Source: Rhodococcoides kyotonense
Lineage (GTDB): Bacteria; Actinomycetota; Actinomycetes; Mycobacteriales; Mycobacteriaceae
Direction of reading: 5' to 3'
Length of the DNA: 64,000 nucleotides
Assembly (NCBI RefSeq): GCF_900188125.1
Contig: NZ_FZOW01000011.1
Coordinates: 62,001-126,000, forward strand
Shown here: positions 21,017-32,242 of the stretch, piece after piece
Position numbering within the stretch: position 1 is the first letter of the stretch
Layout: each line of letters begins with the position of its first letter
Notes under the pieces: model-generated
Database searches by the model: none
Told to the model about the DNA's origin: nothing
What the model saw: the letters and a program-made list of their open reading frames with translations, nothing else
Translations under genes and position numbers: made by a program

Positions 21017-21232
21017 TCAGTCGTCGTCGGACAGTCCCCGCCGTGTCATTCGTGTGGAGACGACGCCCATCGACGTGATGGCCGCCGCGATGCCGACCGC
21101 GACGATGAGCAGACCCCAGCCGGGGCCCGGTCGCACGAGCGCGACGACGGCCGTGGTGAGCAGCAGCACGAGTGCCGCACTTCCGAGTGCGGCGACGGCG
21201 AGTCGCCCGAACGAGAACTCTCGCTTGCTCAC
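21017..21232 (-). CDS. small two-helix membrane protein in the his operon
   Basis: A 71-residue protein with a basic N terminus (MSKREFSFGR) and two hydrophobic helices, LAVAALGSAALVLLLTTAVVALV and WGLLIVAVGIAAAITSMGVV. It ends in a charged tail with Asp-Asp-Asp. It starts at a GTG 13 bp after hisH and stops 45 bp before hisA. The function is unknown. Its place inside the operon suggests co-expression with histidine genes, perhaps as a partner of the MFS protein two genes upstream; that is inference from position only. Confidence 0.72.
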   Translation of the reverse strand: MSKREFSFGRLAVAALGSAALVLLLTTAVVALVRPGPGWGLLIVAVGIAAAITSMGVVSTRMTRRGLSDDD

Positions 21233-21245
21233 CCGAACGCACCCG

Positions 21246-21875
21246 TCACAACGCGTCGACCCAGTTCTTCAGCAGAGCCGCGCCTGCATCGCCGGACTTC
21301 TCCGGATGGAACTGCGTTGCGGACAGTGGCCCGTTCTCGACGGCAGCGAGAAAGTCTCCGCCGTGGTCGGCCCACGTGAGCAATGGTGCGGCAATGGTGT
21401 CGCCGACATCCATCTCCCACTTCTGCGCCGCGTAGGAATGCACGAAGTAGAACCGAGTGTCGGCATCGATGCCGTCGAACAGCACGCTCGTCTCGGGCGC
21501 GCGAACGGTGTTCCATCCCATGTGCGGCAACACTTCTGCCTGCAACCTGTCGACGGTTCCCGGCCACTCACCGCATCCGGCTGCCTCGATACCGAATTCG
21601 ACGCCCCGGTCGAACAGGATCTGCATTCCGACGCAGATACCGAGAACCGGCCTGCCTCCTGCGAGCCGCTGCCCGATGATGCGGTCGCCCTTGACCCCGA
21701 GAAGACCGTCCATGCACGCCGCGAACGCGCCGACGCCGGGAACGACGAGACCGTCGGCCGCCAGTGCCTTCTTGGGATCGGAGGTGACCTCGACGTCCGC
21801 GCCGACACGGTCGAGGGCGCGCTTGGCCGAGTGAAGATTGCCCGAGCCGTAGTCGAGCAAGGCCACAGATTTCAT
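21246..21875 (-). CDS. hisH: imidazole glycerol phosphate synthase glutaminase subunit
   Basis: Class I glutamine amidotransferase that supplies ammonia to HisF. The 209-residue protein has the nucleophile C81 in [11 protein letters not shown] and the H190/E192 pair in [26 protein letters not shown] is the standard opening. The ATG overlaps the stop of the upstream MFS gene by 4 bp, so it is coupled to it. Its partner hisF is three genes downstream, in the usual actinobacterial order. Confidence 0.96.
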   Translation of the reverse strand: MKSVALLDYGSGNLHSAKRALDRVGADVEVTSDPKKALAADGLVVPGVGAFAACMDGLLGVKGDRIIGQRLAGGRPVLGICVGMQILFDRGVEFGIEAAGCGEWPGTVDRLQAEVLPHMGWNTVRAPETSVLFDGIDADTRFYFVHSYAAQKWEMDVGDTIAAPLLTWADHGGDFLAAVENGPLSATQFHPEKSGDAGAALLKNWVDAL

Positions 21876-23035
21876 GACGCGAGTCTATCCGGCCTCGTTC
21901 GAGCCGACAGTGCCACCACTACCGCCATCAGGAGTGCGACGACGGCAGCCATCGCGAAACCTGCGGTGTACCCGGCGATTCCGACGACGAGTCCGAGTGC
22001 CATCGCTCCCGCACCGGTACCGGCGTCGAAGCCGATGTTCCAGGCAGCGCTGGCCTGGCTGTACCGCTCGCGCCCGGCGGAGTCGAACGCCATCACGAGA
22101 CTGTCGTTCTGTGTCGCGCCGTAGCCGAGCCCGAACAGGATCGCCGCGGCGAAGAACACGAACGCCGGATTGGGCTGGAACACGGCGTAGGCGAAGACAG
22201 CGACTCCGACGCTGACCAGCACCAGAGCAGGCGCGAGTGCCTTGCCGATCCCGAGGTGGTCGGCGATCGCGCCTGCCCCGTATCGTCCGACGAGCATCGA
22301 GACGCTGGTCACCGACAGTGCGATTCCGATCATGGATTCGCGGCCCGGTTCCGCGATCGGCAGCAGAGAAGACAGTCCACCGAACGCCGCCGACGCGGCC
22401 GCGATGGCAAGACATGGAATCAGCAGGCGCGTCAGAGCACGGCTCGGAACCGACGGACTGCTGGGCGTCACCGCGACGGGTCGAATCGGCGGCAGGAACC
22501 CGATGGCGACCAGACCGAGCAGCGGCACGATCGCACCGACGATGAACACGAGAGTTGGCGACGCCGCGTACAGAGCCAGTCCGGCGGGCAACGTCACCGC
22601 TTGCGCCAACGCGACGGCGATGCCCTGCGCCCCGGTGGCTCGTCCCAATTGCGACGGCGGCGCGAGTTCCGCAACGAGCGCCGACGCCGCAACCGTCAGC
22701 ATTCCGAATCCGATGCCGCGGACCGCCGACACGGTCAATGCCGGAACGACGTCGACCGACAACGCGAACAACGCGGCAGGCGCACCGAGAAAGAGACAGC
22801 CGGCTGCCAGGACGACACGGTGCCCGAACCGCGCCAGCAGGCGCGGCACGAACAACTGCGTGAGAACCGTCGTCGCCATGAAGATCGCGGTACTCGCTCC
22901 CGCCATGGCGTCGGAACCACCACCGACTGACACCGCCAACGGGACGACGGGGAGCAGGAGCCCCCATCCCCCGAACGCTGCAGCACCCATCGCCATCGCG
23001 GCCGGAAGACCGCGAATGGACAGAAGGGATTTCAA
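21872..23035 (-). CDS. MFS transporter inside the his operon
   Basis: A major facilitator superfamily protein of about 387 residues with twelve predicted helices. The first is [46 protein letters not shown] is the loop 2-3 motif, and a second copy of that loop type ([19 protein letters not shown]) opens the C-terminal half. No ATG or GTG gives the first helix, so I chose the TTG at 23033-23035, seven bases after hisB. The stop overlaps hisH (ATGA). The substrate is unknown; export of histidine or an intermediate is suggested only by its tightly coupled place between hisB and hisH. Confidence 0.85.
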   Translation of the reverse strand: MKSLLSIRGLPAAMAMGAAAFGGWGLLLPVVPLAVSVGGGSDAMAGASTAIFMATTVLTQLFVPRLLARFGHRVVLAAGCLFLGAPAALFALSVDVVPALTVSAVRGIGFGMLTVAASALVAELAPPSQLGRATGAQGIAVALAQAVTLPAGLALYAASPTLVFIVGAIVPLLGLVAIGFLPPIRPVAVTPSSPSVPSRALTRLLIPCLAIAAASAAFGGLSSLLPIAEPGRESMIGIALSVTSVSMLVGRYGAGAIADHLGIGKALAPALVLVSVGVAVFAYAVFQPNPAFVFFAAAILFGLGYGATQNDSLVMAFDSAGRERYSQASAAWNIGFDAGTGAGAMALGLVVGIAGYTAGFAMAAVVALLMAVVVALSARTRPDRLAS

Positions 23036-23042
23036 GCGGTCG

Positions 23043-26157
<3,115 letters not shown>

Positions 26158-26217
26158 AGTTTTCCCTTCGACAAAGCTGTGTTGTGGAATCACCAGGATA
26201 GTTCGCCGGGATTCGGG

Positions 26218-26736
26218 CTAACGCCGCACGTCCCACAGATGATGGATCGGGTCGTGGATGTAGTACTGCGCGAGCGTTTCGACGGTGAACGTCGCGCCGT
26301 CGCTGCGACGACCGGTGCGGGACAGGTCGTCGCTCGGGACGGCCTCGAACGCGTCGGCGAGTGCGTGCGCGGCCTCGGACAGTTCGGTGCTCACCGTGGC
26401 CGGATCCTGCGCGCCGTAGTTCTCGGCTACGGCCGTCGCATCCTGGTCCCAGTTGGCGAACAGTGGGTCGTCCTCGTCCAGAACCAACGCGAGCCGGGTC
26501 AGGAAGATCCGATGGACGTCTCGGACGTGTGCGGCGTATTCGAGTGTCGACCACGTCTGCTCGTCCGGTCGCACGGCGACGTCACTGGAGGCGAGCACAC
26601 TCGCCCACGCGTCGACGTCGGCTCTGATCAGTGCCGGTATGTCACGGAACGGTGCGTCGCCTGCGAAGAACCCACAGTCGGGGCACCGCCGTTCGAGTAC
26701 CCAGGTCCAGTTCTTGGTGTCGGGAACGATTGCCAC
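26218..26736 (-). CDS. DinB/YfiT-like four-helix protein
   Basis: A 172-residue protein of the DinB superfamily of mostly helical, often metal-binding proteins, some acting as thiol transferases. The N terminus has an unusual RRCPDCGFF pair of cysteines. Candidate metal-site residues lie in LEYAAHVRDVHRIFLTRL and at the C terminus in QYYIHDPIHHLWDV. The GTG at 26734-26736 has no ribosome binding site, but TAGAAT ends 6 nt before it, which suggests a leaderless transcript. It follows the esterase gene by 19 bp and lies 60 bp before hisD in the same direction. The substrate is unknown. Confidence 0.8.
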   Translation of the reverse strand: MAIVPDTKNWTWVLERRCPDCGFFAGDAPFRDIPALIRADVDAWASVLASSDVAVRPDEQTWSTLEYAAHVRDVHRIFLTRLALVLDEDDPLFANWDQDATAVAENYGAQDPATVSTELSEAAHALADAFEAVPSDDLSRTGRRSDGATFTVETLAQYYIHDPIHHLWDVRR

Positions 26737-26742
26737 ACGCGA

Positions 26743-26748
26743 ATTCTA
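26743..26748 (-). promoter_or_regulatory. -10 element of the DinB-like gene
   Basis: TAGAAT on the minus strand, five of six matches to TATAAT, is separated by 6 nt from the GTG start. With no ribosome binding site between, the mRNA should start at the GTG. Confidence 0.55.
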
Positions 26749-26755
26749 GAGCCCG

Positions 26756-27793
26756 TCAGATTCCGAGCGAACGCGCGAGCATCGGCCACGACGCGTGCAG
26801 GTCGTCCTGCCAATAGCCCCAGGAATGTGTTCCGACGGGCCGGAAGTCGACCTGCGCCGGGATACCGAGGCGGAAGAGCTCCTTGGCCATGTTGGACGTG
26901 CAGAAGTTGACGACGGCTTCGATTCCGCCACCGACGATCAGCTGGTCCGGGAACAAGCGCGCCTTGCCCTCTTCGAAACGAGGGTTGAGTGGGGTGTCGT
27001 GCGGGATTCCGGGGAGGCCGGTTCCTGTGCTCATGTAGATCTCCGTCCCGCGCAGCTTCTCGGCGTGCAGGATCGGATCGTTCTCGCGCCACACCGGACC
27101 GTCGAGCGGACCCCACATGTTCTCGACGTTGCCACCGCCGTAGGTCTCGACGACGAGCTTGACGAATTGCTGGGACAGCGGGTCGGACGTCTGCGCGCAG
27201 CCGCTGTAGGCCGCGACGCCCCGGTACTGCCCGGGGTAGGCGATCGCGAGGTTGAGCACGGACGTTCCGGACATCGACAGCGCCGCGATCGACTGCGTTC
27301 CGTTGGTGTCGAACTGCGCGTCGATCAACGGCGGCAGCTCCTCACCGATGAACGTCTGCCACTTGTTGCGGCCGAGTACGGGATCGTCGGCGATCCAATC
27401 GGTGTAGTACGACCACTTGCCTTCCTGCGGCGTGACGACGAAGGCGTTCTTGTCCCCGAAGAACTGCACGGCGTCGGTCTGCGACTGCCAGGACGCGGAG
27501 TCCTCGCCGCCGCCCGCGCCGTTGAGCAGATATAGCACCGGACGGGACACGGATCCGTCGGCGGGCGTCATGACCTGCACAGGGATGTTTCGGTCCATCG
27601 CAGCCGAGTAGATCTCGAGCTTCACCTGACGGTCGTCGAGTCGTGTCGCCGACACCACGCGCGAGCCGTCGGCAGAGGCCGCGCCGGTCACCGGAAGATC
27701 TTCGGCCGCAGCGGAATTGACACCCACGACCGATGGCGTCAGCGCGAGTAGAAGCGCTGCGGTGCACGTCGCGATGGCTCGCCTGGAAATCAC
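26756..27793 (-). CDS. secreted mycolyltransferase-like esterase (antigen 85 family)
   Basis: An alpha/beta-hydrolase that in mycolate-containing bacteria transfers mycolic acids onto trehalose or arabinogalactan at the cell wall. Residues 1-30 are a signal peptide (basic start, Leu/Ala core, cut near NSAAA). The catalytic Ser is S175 in AALSMSGTSVL; the Asp lies in the C-terminal half and the His in RPVGTHSWGYWQDDL near residue 328. I chose the GTG at 27791-27793 because GGAAGGG stands 6 nt upstream and the signal peptide then starts cleanly; the longer frame to 27811 includes that site. At 345 residues it is the single-domain form. The exact acyl acceptor cannot be told from sequence. Confidence 0.88.
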   Translation of the reverse strand: MISRRAIATCTAALLLALTPSVVGVNSAAAEDLPVTGAASADGSRVVSATRLDDRQVKLEIYSAAMDRNIPVQVMTPADGSVSRPVLYLLNGAGGGEDSASWQSQTDAVQFFGDKNAFVVTPQEGKWSYYTDWIADDPVLGRNKWQTFIGEELPPLIDAQFDTNGTQSIAALSMSGTSVLNLAIAYPGQYRGVAAYSGCAQTSDPLSQQFVKLVVETYGGGNVENMWGPLDGPVWRENDPILHAEKLRGTEIYMSTGTGLPGIPHDTPLNPRFEEGKARLFPDQLIVGGGIEAVVNFCTSNMAKELFRLGIPAQVDFRPVGTHSWGYWQDDLHASWPMLARSLGI

Positions 27794-27926
27794 ATGAATC
27801 CCTTCCGCCACTACATGTAACCGGGGTCACTGCTTAGTTCGGCGAACAGTACCATCGAAAAGCGGCGAATCCGGCGCGAACAGAATTCGAAATACAACTG
27901 TCACCGCCGGTTCGCCGCAAGAACAT

Positions 27927-28394
27927 TCAGACGTACTGGCTGGCCAGCTTCTCGAGAGTCGAGCTGATTCCACGGGCGTTCTGCTGAGGCATCTTGAAGA
28001 TCTCGAGCAGCTTCGGCGCCTTCGCGGTGCCGTACTGGAACGACTCCGTCACCGTCGTGACGCCCGGCTGCTTCTCCTCGAACTCCCACCGCCAGGTGTG
28101 ACCCATCGGGTGCTGCCATTCGATGACTTTCGAGGCGGGCTCGTCGACGAATTCCGTCACTGTGCTGGTGATCTTGTAGGGCACGCCATACTGCTTCATG
28201 CCGACCGAGAATTTCGCGCCACGTGCCAGCCGGTCGGGACCCTTCACCGTGTCCTTCACCGTCCCGGAGCCGTCCAACTCTCCGTGCCGGTGAGGGTTCG
28301 CCACCTTGGCGAACAGCTCCTCCGCAGCAGCGTTGACGTCCACCTGGCGAGCAACGATGCGGTCGCCCCTGTCGATCGTTCTTATCGAAACCAT
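27927..28394 (-). CDS. SRPBCC family protein
   Basis: A 155-residue START/Bet v1-like domain with a hydrophobic ligand cavity. VDVNAAAEELFAKVANPHRHGELDGSG is the usual opening and WQHPMGHTWRWEFEE plus FKMPQQNARGISSTLEKLASQYV the end with the long C-terminal helix. Actinobacterial members are often annotated as polyketide cyclases or coenzyme Q-binding proteins without proof. It stands alone, divergent from the RhtB exporter gene (78-bp gap), and is followed after 133 bp by the esterase. Nothing further was seen in that gap. Confidence 0.82.
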   Translation of the reverse strand: MVSIRTIDRGDRIVARQVDVNAAAEELFAKVANPHRHGELDGSGTVKDTVKGPDRLARGAKFSVGMKQYGVPYKITSTVTEFVDEPASKVIEWQHPMGHTWRWEFEEKQPGVTTVTESFQYGTAKAPKLLEIFKMPQQNARGISSTLEKLASQYV

Positions 28395-28472
28395 GGTGTC
28401 TCACGTACCCATCACGGAGAACTTCACTCTCGCGATTCGACCCGCACGCCGCACGCATAGTTCAATGGGCCG

Positions 28473-29105
28473 ATGACCTGGCATGTATGGCTGGCTTTCC
28501 TCGGCGCAAGCGTCGTCATCAGTCTCTCTCCCGGCGCGGGTGCGATCGCGTCGATGTCCACCGGACTCCGTCACGGACTCCGACGCGGTTACTGGAACAT
28601 CTTCGGCCTGCAGATCGGGCTGGTTCTGCAGATCGCGATCGTCGCAGTCGGATTGGGTGCTGTACTCGCGAACTCGGCACTCGCGTTCACGGTCATCAAG
28701 TGGTTCGGCGTCGCCTACCTCGTCTATCTCGGCATCCGCCAGTGGCGTGCGGCCCCCGCCGAGATCGACGGCGCCACGCCCGTTGCAGACCGCGGCGTCA
28801 CCATGCTGGCGCGAGGTTTCCTCGTCAATGCCAGCAATCCGAAGGCAGTCGTGTTCATGCTCGCGGTGCTGCCACAGTTCCTCGACCCGACGAGCGCTCT
28901 GCTGCCTCAGTATCTGGTGATCGCAGCGACCATGGTCGCCGTCGACATGCTCGTCATGACGGGGTACACGTCGCTGGCGTCGCGAGTGCTTCGGGTCATG
29001 CGATCGCGCCGCCAGCAGATCGGTATGAACAGAACGTTCGCCGGGCTGTTCTTCGTCGCCGCCACGTTCCTCGCGACGATCCGTCGCGCGGCACCAGTGG
29101 CATGA
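28473..29105 (+). CDS. LysE/RhtB family amino acid exporter
   Basis: A 210-residue membrane protein with six predicted helices that by family exports amino acids such as homoserine, threonine or lysine, or related metabolites. The N-terminal signature SLSPGAGAIASMSTGLRHGLRRG is the conserved RhtB loop, followed by a hydrophobic helix and GFLVNASNPKAVVFMLAVLPQFLDP in the middle. The substrate cannot be told. The stop overlaps an in-frame ATG of the downstream YchJ-like gene, so the two may be co-translated. Confidence 0.9.
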   Translation: MTWHVWLAFLGASVVISLSPGAGAIASMSTGLRHGLRRGYWNIFGLQIGLVLQIAIVAVGLGAVLANSALAFTVIKWFGVAYLVYLGIRQWRAAPAEIDGATPVADRGVTMLARGFLVNASNPKAVVFMLAVLPQFLDPTSALLPQYLVIAATMVAVDMLVMTGYTSLASRVLRVMRSRRQQIGMNRTFAGLFFVAATFLATIRRAAPVA

Positions 29106-29125
29106 CGCCTCGAGACAGGAACGCC

Positions 29126-29509
29126 ATGAGCAGAGCATGCCCGTGTCTGCGCGGAGAACCGTTCGACGAGTGCTGCGGGCCGTACCTGCGCGGTGAGACG
29201 ACGCCGCCGACGGCAGAGCGACTCATGCGTTCGCGCTTCACCGCATTCAGCGTCGGGGACGCCGAGTACCTGATACGCACGTGGCACCCGACGACCGCGC
29301 CGGGAGATCTGACACTCGATCCGATGCAGCGGTGGTACCGACTCGACATCGTCGACGCGCGGTCGGGCGGCCTTCTCGACGACGTCGGCACCGTCCAATT
29401 CAGTGCCTACTACAAGCACCCGGAAGGCAACGGCGTGCTTCGCGAACGAAGCCGGTTCACACGCGTCGACGGGGCGTGGGTGTACCTCGACGGCGTGGTG
29501 GCCGGCTGA
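29126..29509 (+). CDS. YchJ-like protein (UPF0225) with SEC-C motif
   Basis: A 127-residue protein. The N-terminal CPCLRGEPFDECCGPYL is a zinc-binding SEC-C-type motif, followed by the family's NTF2-like domain: TAERLMRSRFTAFSVGDAEYLIRTWHP, then VQFSAYYKHPEGNGVLRERSRF. The function is unknown; SEC-C motifs elsewhere bind SecB or nucleic acid-associated proteins. I chose the ATG at 29126 because AGGA stands just before it. The ATG at 29102 overlaps the RhtB stop (ATGA) and is the alternative, adding 8 residues. Probably co-transcribed with the exporter. Confidence 0.85.
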   Translation: MSRACPCLRGEPFDECCGPYLRGETTPPTAERLMRSRFTAFSVGDAEYLIRTWHPTTAPGDLTLDPMQRWYRLDIVDARSGGLLDDVGTVQFSAYYKHPEGNGVLRERSRFTRVDGAWVYLDGVVAG

Positions 29510-29513
29510 GCGA

Positions 29514-29927
29514 CTAGGTCCGGTTCTTCGGAGGACGGTTGGTCGCGGCGCGTCGAGCTTCGTCCTTTGCCTTCACCCGCTCGGCCTCGGCGCGCACCTC
29601 CGCCTGTGTGCGCTGTTCCTTCACCAACCAGTCGGGCTTCGCCTCGAGCAGTTCGGCGATCTGCGCCTCGGTCAGAGCTTCGGTGATCTCGGCCCGGGCG
29701 AGGCCCGCGATCGACACACCCAATTTACGAGCGACGACGTCCTTCGGGAACGGTCCGTTCTTCTGTAGCTCGGTCAGCCACGCGGGCGGTTCCTTGCGCA
29801 ATGCCTCGAGATCGGACCGGGACAGCGCCGCGTTCTGGAAGTCGTCGGGGGCTGCCTGTAGGTAGATGCCGAGCTTGTTCGCCGCGGTCAAGGGCTTCAT
29901 CTGCTGCTGGTTCTTCTCCGGGCTCAC
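29514..29927 (-). CDS. DUF5997 family protein
   Basis: A 137-residue protein of unknown function, confined to actinobacteria as far as I recall. It is mostly helical: MKPLTAANKLGIYLQAAPDDFQ is the conserved opening, a central part rich in Ala/Glu contains ARKLGVSIAGLARAEITEALTEAQIAELLE, and the tail is basic. The central region resembles a helix-turn-helix, so DNA binding is possible. The GTG at 29925-29927 has TAGGCT 6 nt upstream and no ribosome binding site. It is divergent from a LysR gene, 79 bp apart; the pairing suggests the LysR controls it. Confidence 0.82.
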   Translation of the reverse strand: MSPEKNQQQMKPLTAANKLGIYLQAAPDDFQNAALSRSDLEALRKEPPAWLTELQKNGPFPKDVVARKLGVSIAGLARAEITEALTEAQIAELLEAKPDWLVKEQRTQAEVRAEAERVKAKDEARRAATNRPPKNRT

Positions 29928-29933
29928 CGGTAC

Positions 29934-30000
29934 AGCCTATCGGTTGCACCGGGCCTCGAATGCCACCGTCTCCTTCCTGCGTCGTTCGCTCGCCTACTGT
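29934..30000. promoter_or_regulatory. divergent leaderless promoters of DUF5997 and lysR
   Basis: On the minus strand TAGGCT (29939-29934) ends 6 nt before the DUF5997 GTG. On the plus strand TACTGT (29995-30000) ends 6 nt before the lysR GTG. The two -10 elements are about 60 bp apart, which leaves room for one shared LysR site. The CCGGTACAGCCTATCGG region overlaps the minus-strand -10. Confidence 0.5.
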
Positions 30001-30006
30001 TGACCC

Positions 30007-30993
30007 GTGAACTTCGAAGTACGTGACCTCCGCTGGTACATCGCCGTCGCAGAGGAACTGCACTTCGCACGCGCAGCCAAATCGCTGAACATCGCCCGTA
30101 CTCGGCTCAGCGCCACCGTCATCGAACTCGAGACGACACTCGGATATTCACTGTTCGTGCCCGGCGCATCTCCGACGCAGCTCACCGAACGCGGCGCGGA
30201 GTTCCTCGTGGAGGCGCACCGCATCGTCGCCGAGGACGCGGAGCGAGTAGCAGCCGAGGCAGCGCAGCGAGCCGAACCCACCTTCACGATCGGGTACACC
30301 GAAGGCGTCACGCTGACCAAGTGGACACGGATCTGGGCAGAGAGGGTTCCCGGCGTCGAACTGCAGTTGATCTCGACCACCACCGACACCCAACTCTCAC
30401 CGCTGGCCGACGGCTCGGCCGACGTCTGTTTCGTACGGCTTCCCGTCGCGCGCGACGGCTTGAGTGTGATCTCGCTGTACGAGGAACAGCCCGTCGTCGT
30501 CGTGCCGAAGGACCACCCCATCGCGGCGTACGACCGCGTGCCTGTGACCGATCTCGCCGACGAACACCTCATACAGGACGCGGACCTGGTACCCGAATGG
30601 GCCTCCGTCGCAACCGAAATCGCCGACGGCACCCGACTCGCTCCCCTCGAGGCCGACTCGAACGCTCAGTTGTTGGAGTACGTGGCCGCCGGGCTTGGCA
30701 TCGTCGTCGTTCCCCAGTCGATCGCGCGATTGCACAGCCGAAAAGATCTCGTGTACCGCCCGGTCGACGGTGTTGCTCCGTCACCGATCGCCATCGTGTG
30801 GCCGACGGATCGCACAACCGAACTGGTCGAAGAATTCGTCGGCATCGTGCGTGGACGGTCCGCTCGCAGCTCGCGAGGGGCTACTGCGCCCGCTGCACAG
30901 CCCCGCAAGAAAGTCGTTCCGAAGAAGAAGCCGCAGCCGACCGCGAAAGGCCGGAAAGGTTCGGCCCCGAGCAAGCGCGGCAAGCGCAGCTAG
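30007..30993 (+). CDS. LysR family transcriptional regulator with basic C-terminal tail
   Basis: A 328-residue regulator. Its winged helix covers residues 1-60 (LRWYIAVAEELHFARAAKSLNIARTRLSATVIELE) and a periplasmic-binding-protein-like effector domain covers about residues 90-290. The last 35 residues are rich in Lys, Arg, Pro and Ser (PRKKVVPKKKPQP), an unusual extension for the family that could bind DNA nonspecifically. The GTG at 30007 follows a TACTGT -10 with no ribosome binding site. The stop overlaps the convergent S4 gene by 4 bp. The effector is unknown; the divergent DUF5997 gene is the likely target. Confidence 0.88.
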   Translation: MNFEVRDLRWYIAVAEELHFARAAKSLNIARTRLSATVIELETTLGYSLFVPGASPTQLTERGAEFLVEAHRIVAEDAERVAAEAAQRAEPTFTIGYTEGVTLTKWTRIWAERVPGVELQLISTTTDTQLSPLADGSADVCFVRLPVARDGLSVISLYEEQPVVVVPKDHPIAAYDRVPVTDLADEHLIQDADLVPEWASVATEIADGTRLAPLEADSNAQLLEYVAAGLGIVVVPQSIARLHSRKDLVYRPVDGVAPSPIAIVWPTDRTTELVEEFVGIVRGRSARSSRGATAPAAQPRKKVVPKKKPQPTAKGRKGSAPSKRGKRS

Positions 30994-31364
30994 TCCAACC
31001 CGCGGAGCTTGTCGATCTCGCGCCGTTCCCGCTTGGTCGGCCTGCCCGCGCCCCGATCGCGCCGCGGCACGGACATGAGAATCTCCTTGGACGGCGGAGG
31101 CGGACTGCGGTCGATCAGGCAGTCCGCGACGACCGACGCGCCCACTCGCTTCGCGATGGGACGCGTCACGACGACGATCTTCTCCAGACCGCCGACGCGC
31201 AGGCGAACCTCGTCGTCGGGGCCGATACGCAACCCCGGCTTCGCGGCCGTCCCGTTGACACGAACGTGGCCCGCGCGGCACGCCGCGGCGGCGTCCGAGC
31301 GGGTCTTGAACAATCGGACCGCCCAGACCCAACTGTCCAGCCGCACACTCTGATTCTCGACCAT
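30990..31364 (-). CDS. S4-domain RNA-binding protein (Hsp15-like)
   Basis: A 124-residue protein with an S4 RNA-binding fold in residues 8-60 (VRLDSWVWAVRLFKTRSDAAAACRAGHVRVNG). E. coli Hsp15 (HslR) recycles free 50S subunits that carry a peptidyl-tRNA; the order of motifs here is the same. The C-terminal half is basic (RRDRGAGRPTKRERREIDKLRG). The ATG at 31362-31364 lies 11 bp after nadC, in the same direction, without a strong ribosome binding site. It may be the last gene of the nad transcript. Confidence 0.87.
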   Translation of the reverse strand: MVENQSVRLDSWVWAVRLFKTRSDAAAACRAGHVRVNGTAAKPGLRIGPDDEVRLRVGGLEKIVVVTRPIAKRVGASVVADCLIDRSPPPPSKEILMSVPRRDRGAGRPTKRERREIDKLRGLD

Positions 31365-31375
31365 CGGATTCGAAC

Positions 31376-32242
31376 TTACATGTCCAGACCGAGGTCCAGG
31401 ACCGTCACCGAGTGCGTGAGGCCGCCGACGGCGAGATAGTCGACGCCTGTCTTCGCGTAGTCGTGCGCGACGTCGATCGTCAGGCCACCCGACGACTCCA
31501 GCTTGGTCTTCGGCGCAACCTTGTCTCGGCGTTGCACGGCCATCTGGGTCTGCCACAGCGGGAAGTTGTCCAGCAACACCAACGCGACGTCCTCGGCGAG
31601 CACCTCGTCGAGCTGCTCGAGGCTGTCCACCTCCACCTCGCACTCGATGTCCGGCGCCTGTGCGCGGACCGCGTTCAACGCTGCGACGACCGACCCCGCC
31701 GCAGCGACGTGGTTGTCCTTGATCAGCGCGGCGTCGCCGAGGCCCATGCGGTGGTTGACGCCGCCTCCTGCACGAACCGCGTACTTCTGCAGGGAACGGA
31801 GCCCGGGCAGAGTCTTGCGACTGTCGCGGATCTTCGTCTCCGTGTCGGCAACCTCGGCAACCCAGGCTGCGGTCGCCGTGGCGATCCCGGACAGGTGACA
31901 GATCAGGTTGAGCATCGTGCGCTCGGCCGTCAGCAGACCACGCGTCGGTGCGGACACGGTCAGAACCGTTTGTCCCGGTGCGACGCCCGAACCGTCGGCG
32001 ATCCGATTCGTCACCTCGTACGCACCGGCACCGAGTACTTCGTCGAGCACCACGAGTCCGACGTCGATACCGGCGACCGTGCCCTGCTGCCGGGCGACGA
32101 CCGATGCGGTGGCGACAGCATCGGACGGCACCGTCGCCGTGGTCGTCACGTCGGGCCCGAATCGCAGGTCCTCGTTCAGGGCCACCCGCACGAGGGTGCG
32201 AATCTCCTCGGGATCGAGCCCCTGCTCCGTCAGTTCACTCAC
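31376..32242 (-). CDS. nadC: nicotinate-nucleotide pyrophosphorylase (carboxylating)
   Basis: Converts quinolinate and PRPP to nicotinate mononucleotide, the third step of de novo NAD synthesis. It has 288 residues from a GTG at 32240-32242 that overlaps the nadB stop (GTGA). Motifs include ERTMLNLICHLSGIATAT, KIRDSRKTLPGLRSLQKYAV, GGGVNHRMGLGDAALIKDNH and ESSGGLTIDVAHDYAKTGVDYLAVGGLTHS. It completes the nadA-nadB-nadC operon. Confidence 0.96.
   Translation of the reverse strand: MSELTEQGLDPEEIRTLVRVALNEDLRFGPDVTTTATVPSDAVATASVVARQQGTVAGIDVGLVVLDEVLGAGAYEVTNRIADGSGVAPGQTVLTVSAPTRGLLTAERTMLNLICHLSGIATATAAWVAEVADTETKIRDSRKTLPGLRSLQKYAVRAGGGVNHRMGLGDAALIKDNHVAAAGSVVAALNAVRAQAPDIECEVEVDSLEQLDEVLAEDVALVLLDNFPLWQTQMAVQRRDKVAPKTKLESSGGLTIDVAHDYAKTGVDYLAVGGLTHSVTVLDLGLDM

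Noticed and set aside
31360..31376. GTTCGAATCC on the minus strand, like a tRNA T-loop
   Set aside because: No matching acceptor, D or anticodon stems are found. The sequence is the 3' end of nadC and the short gap before the S4 gene.
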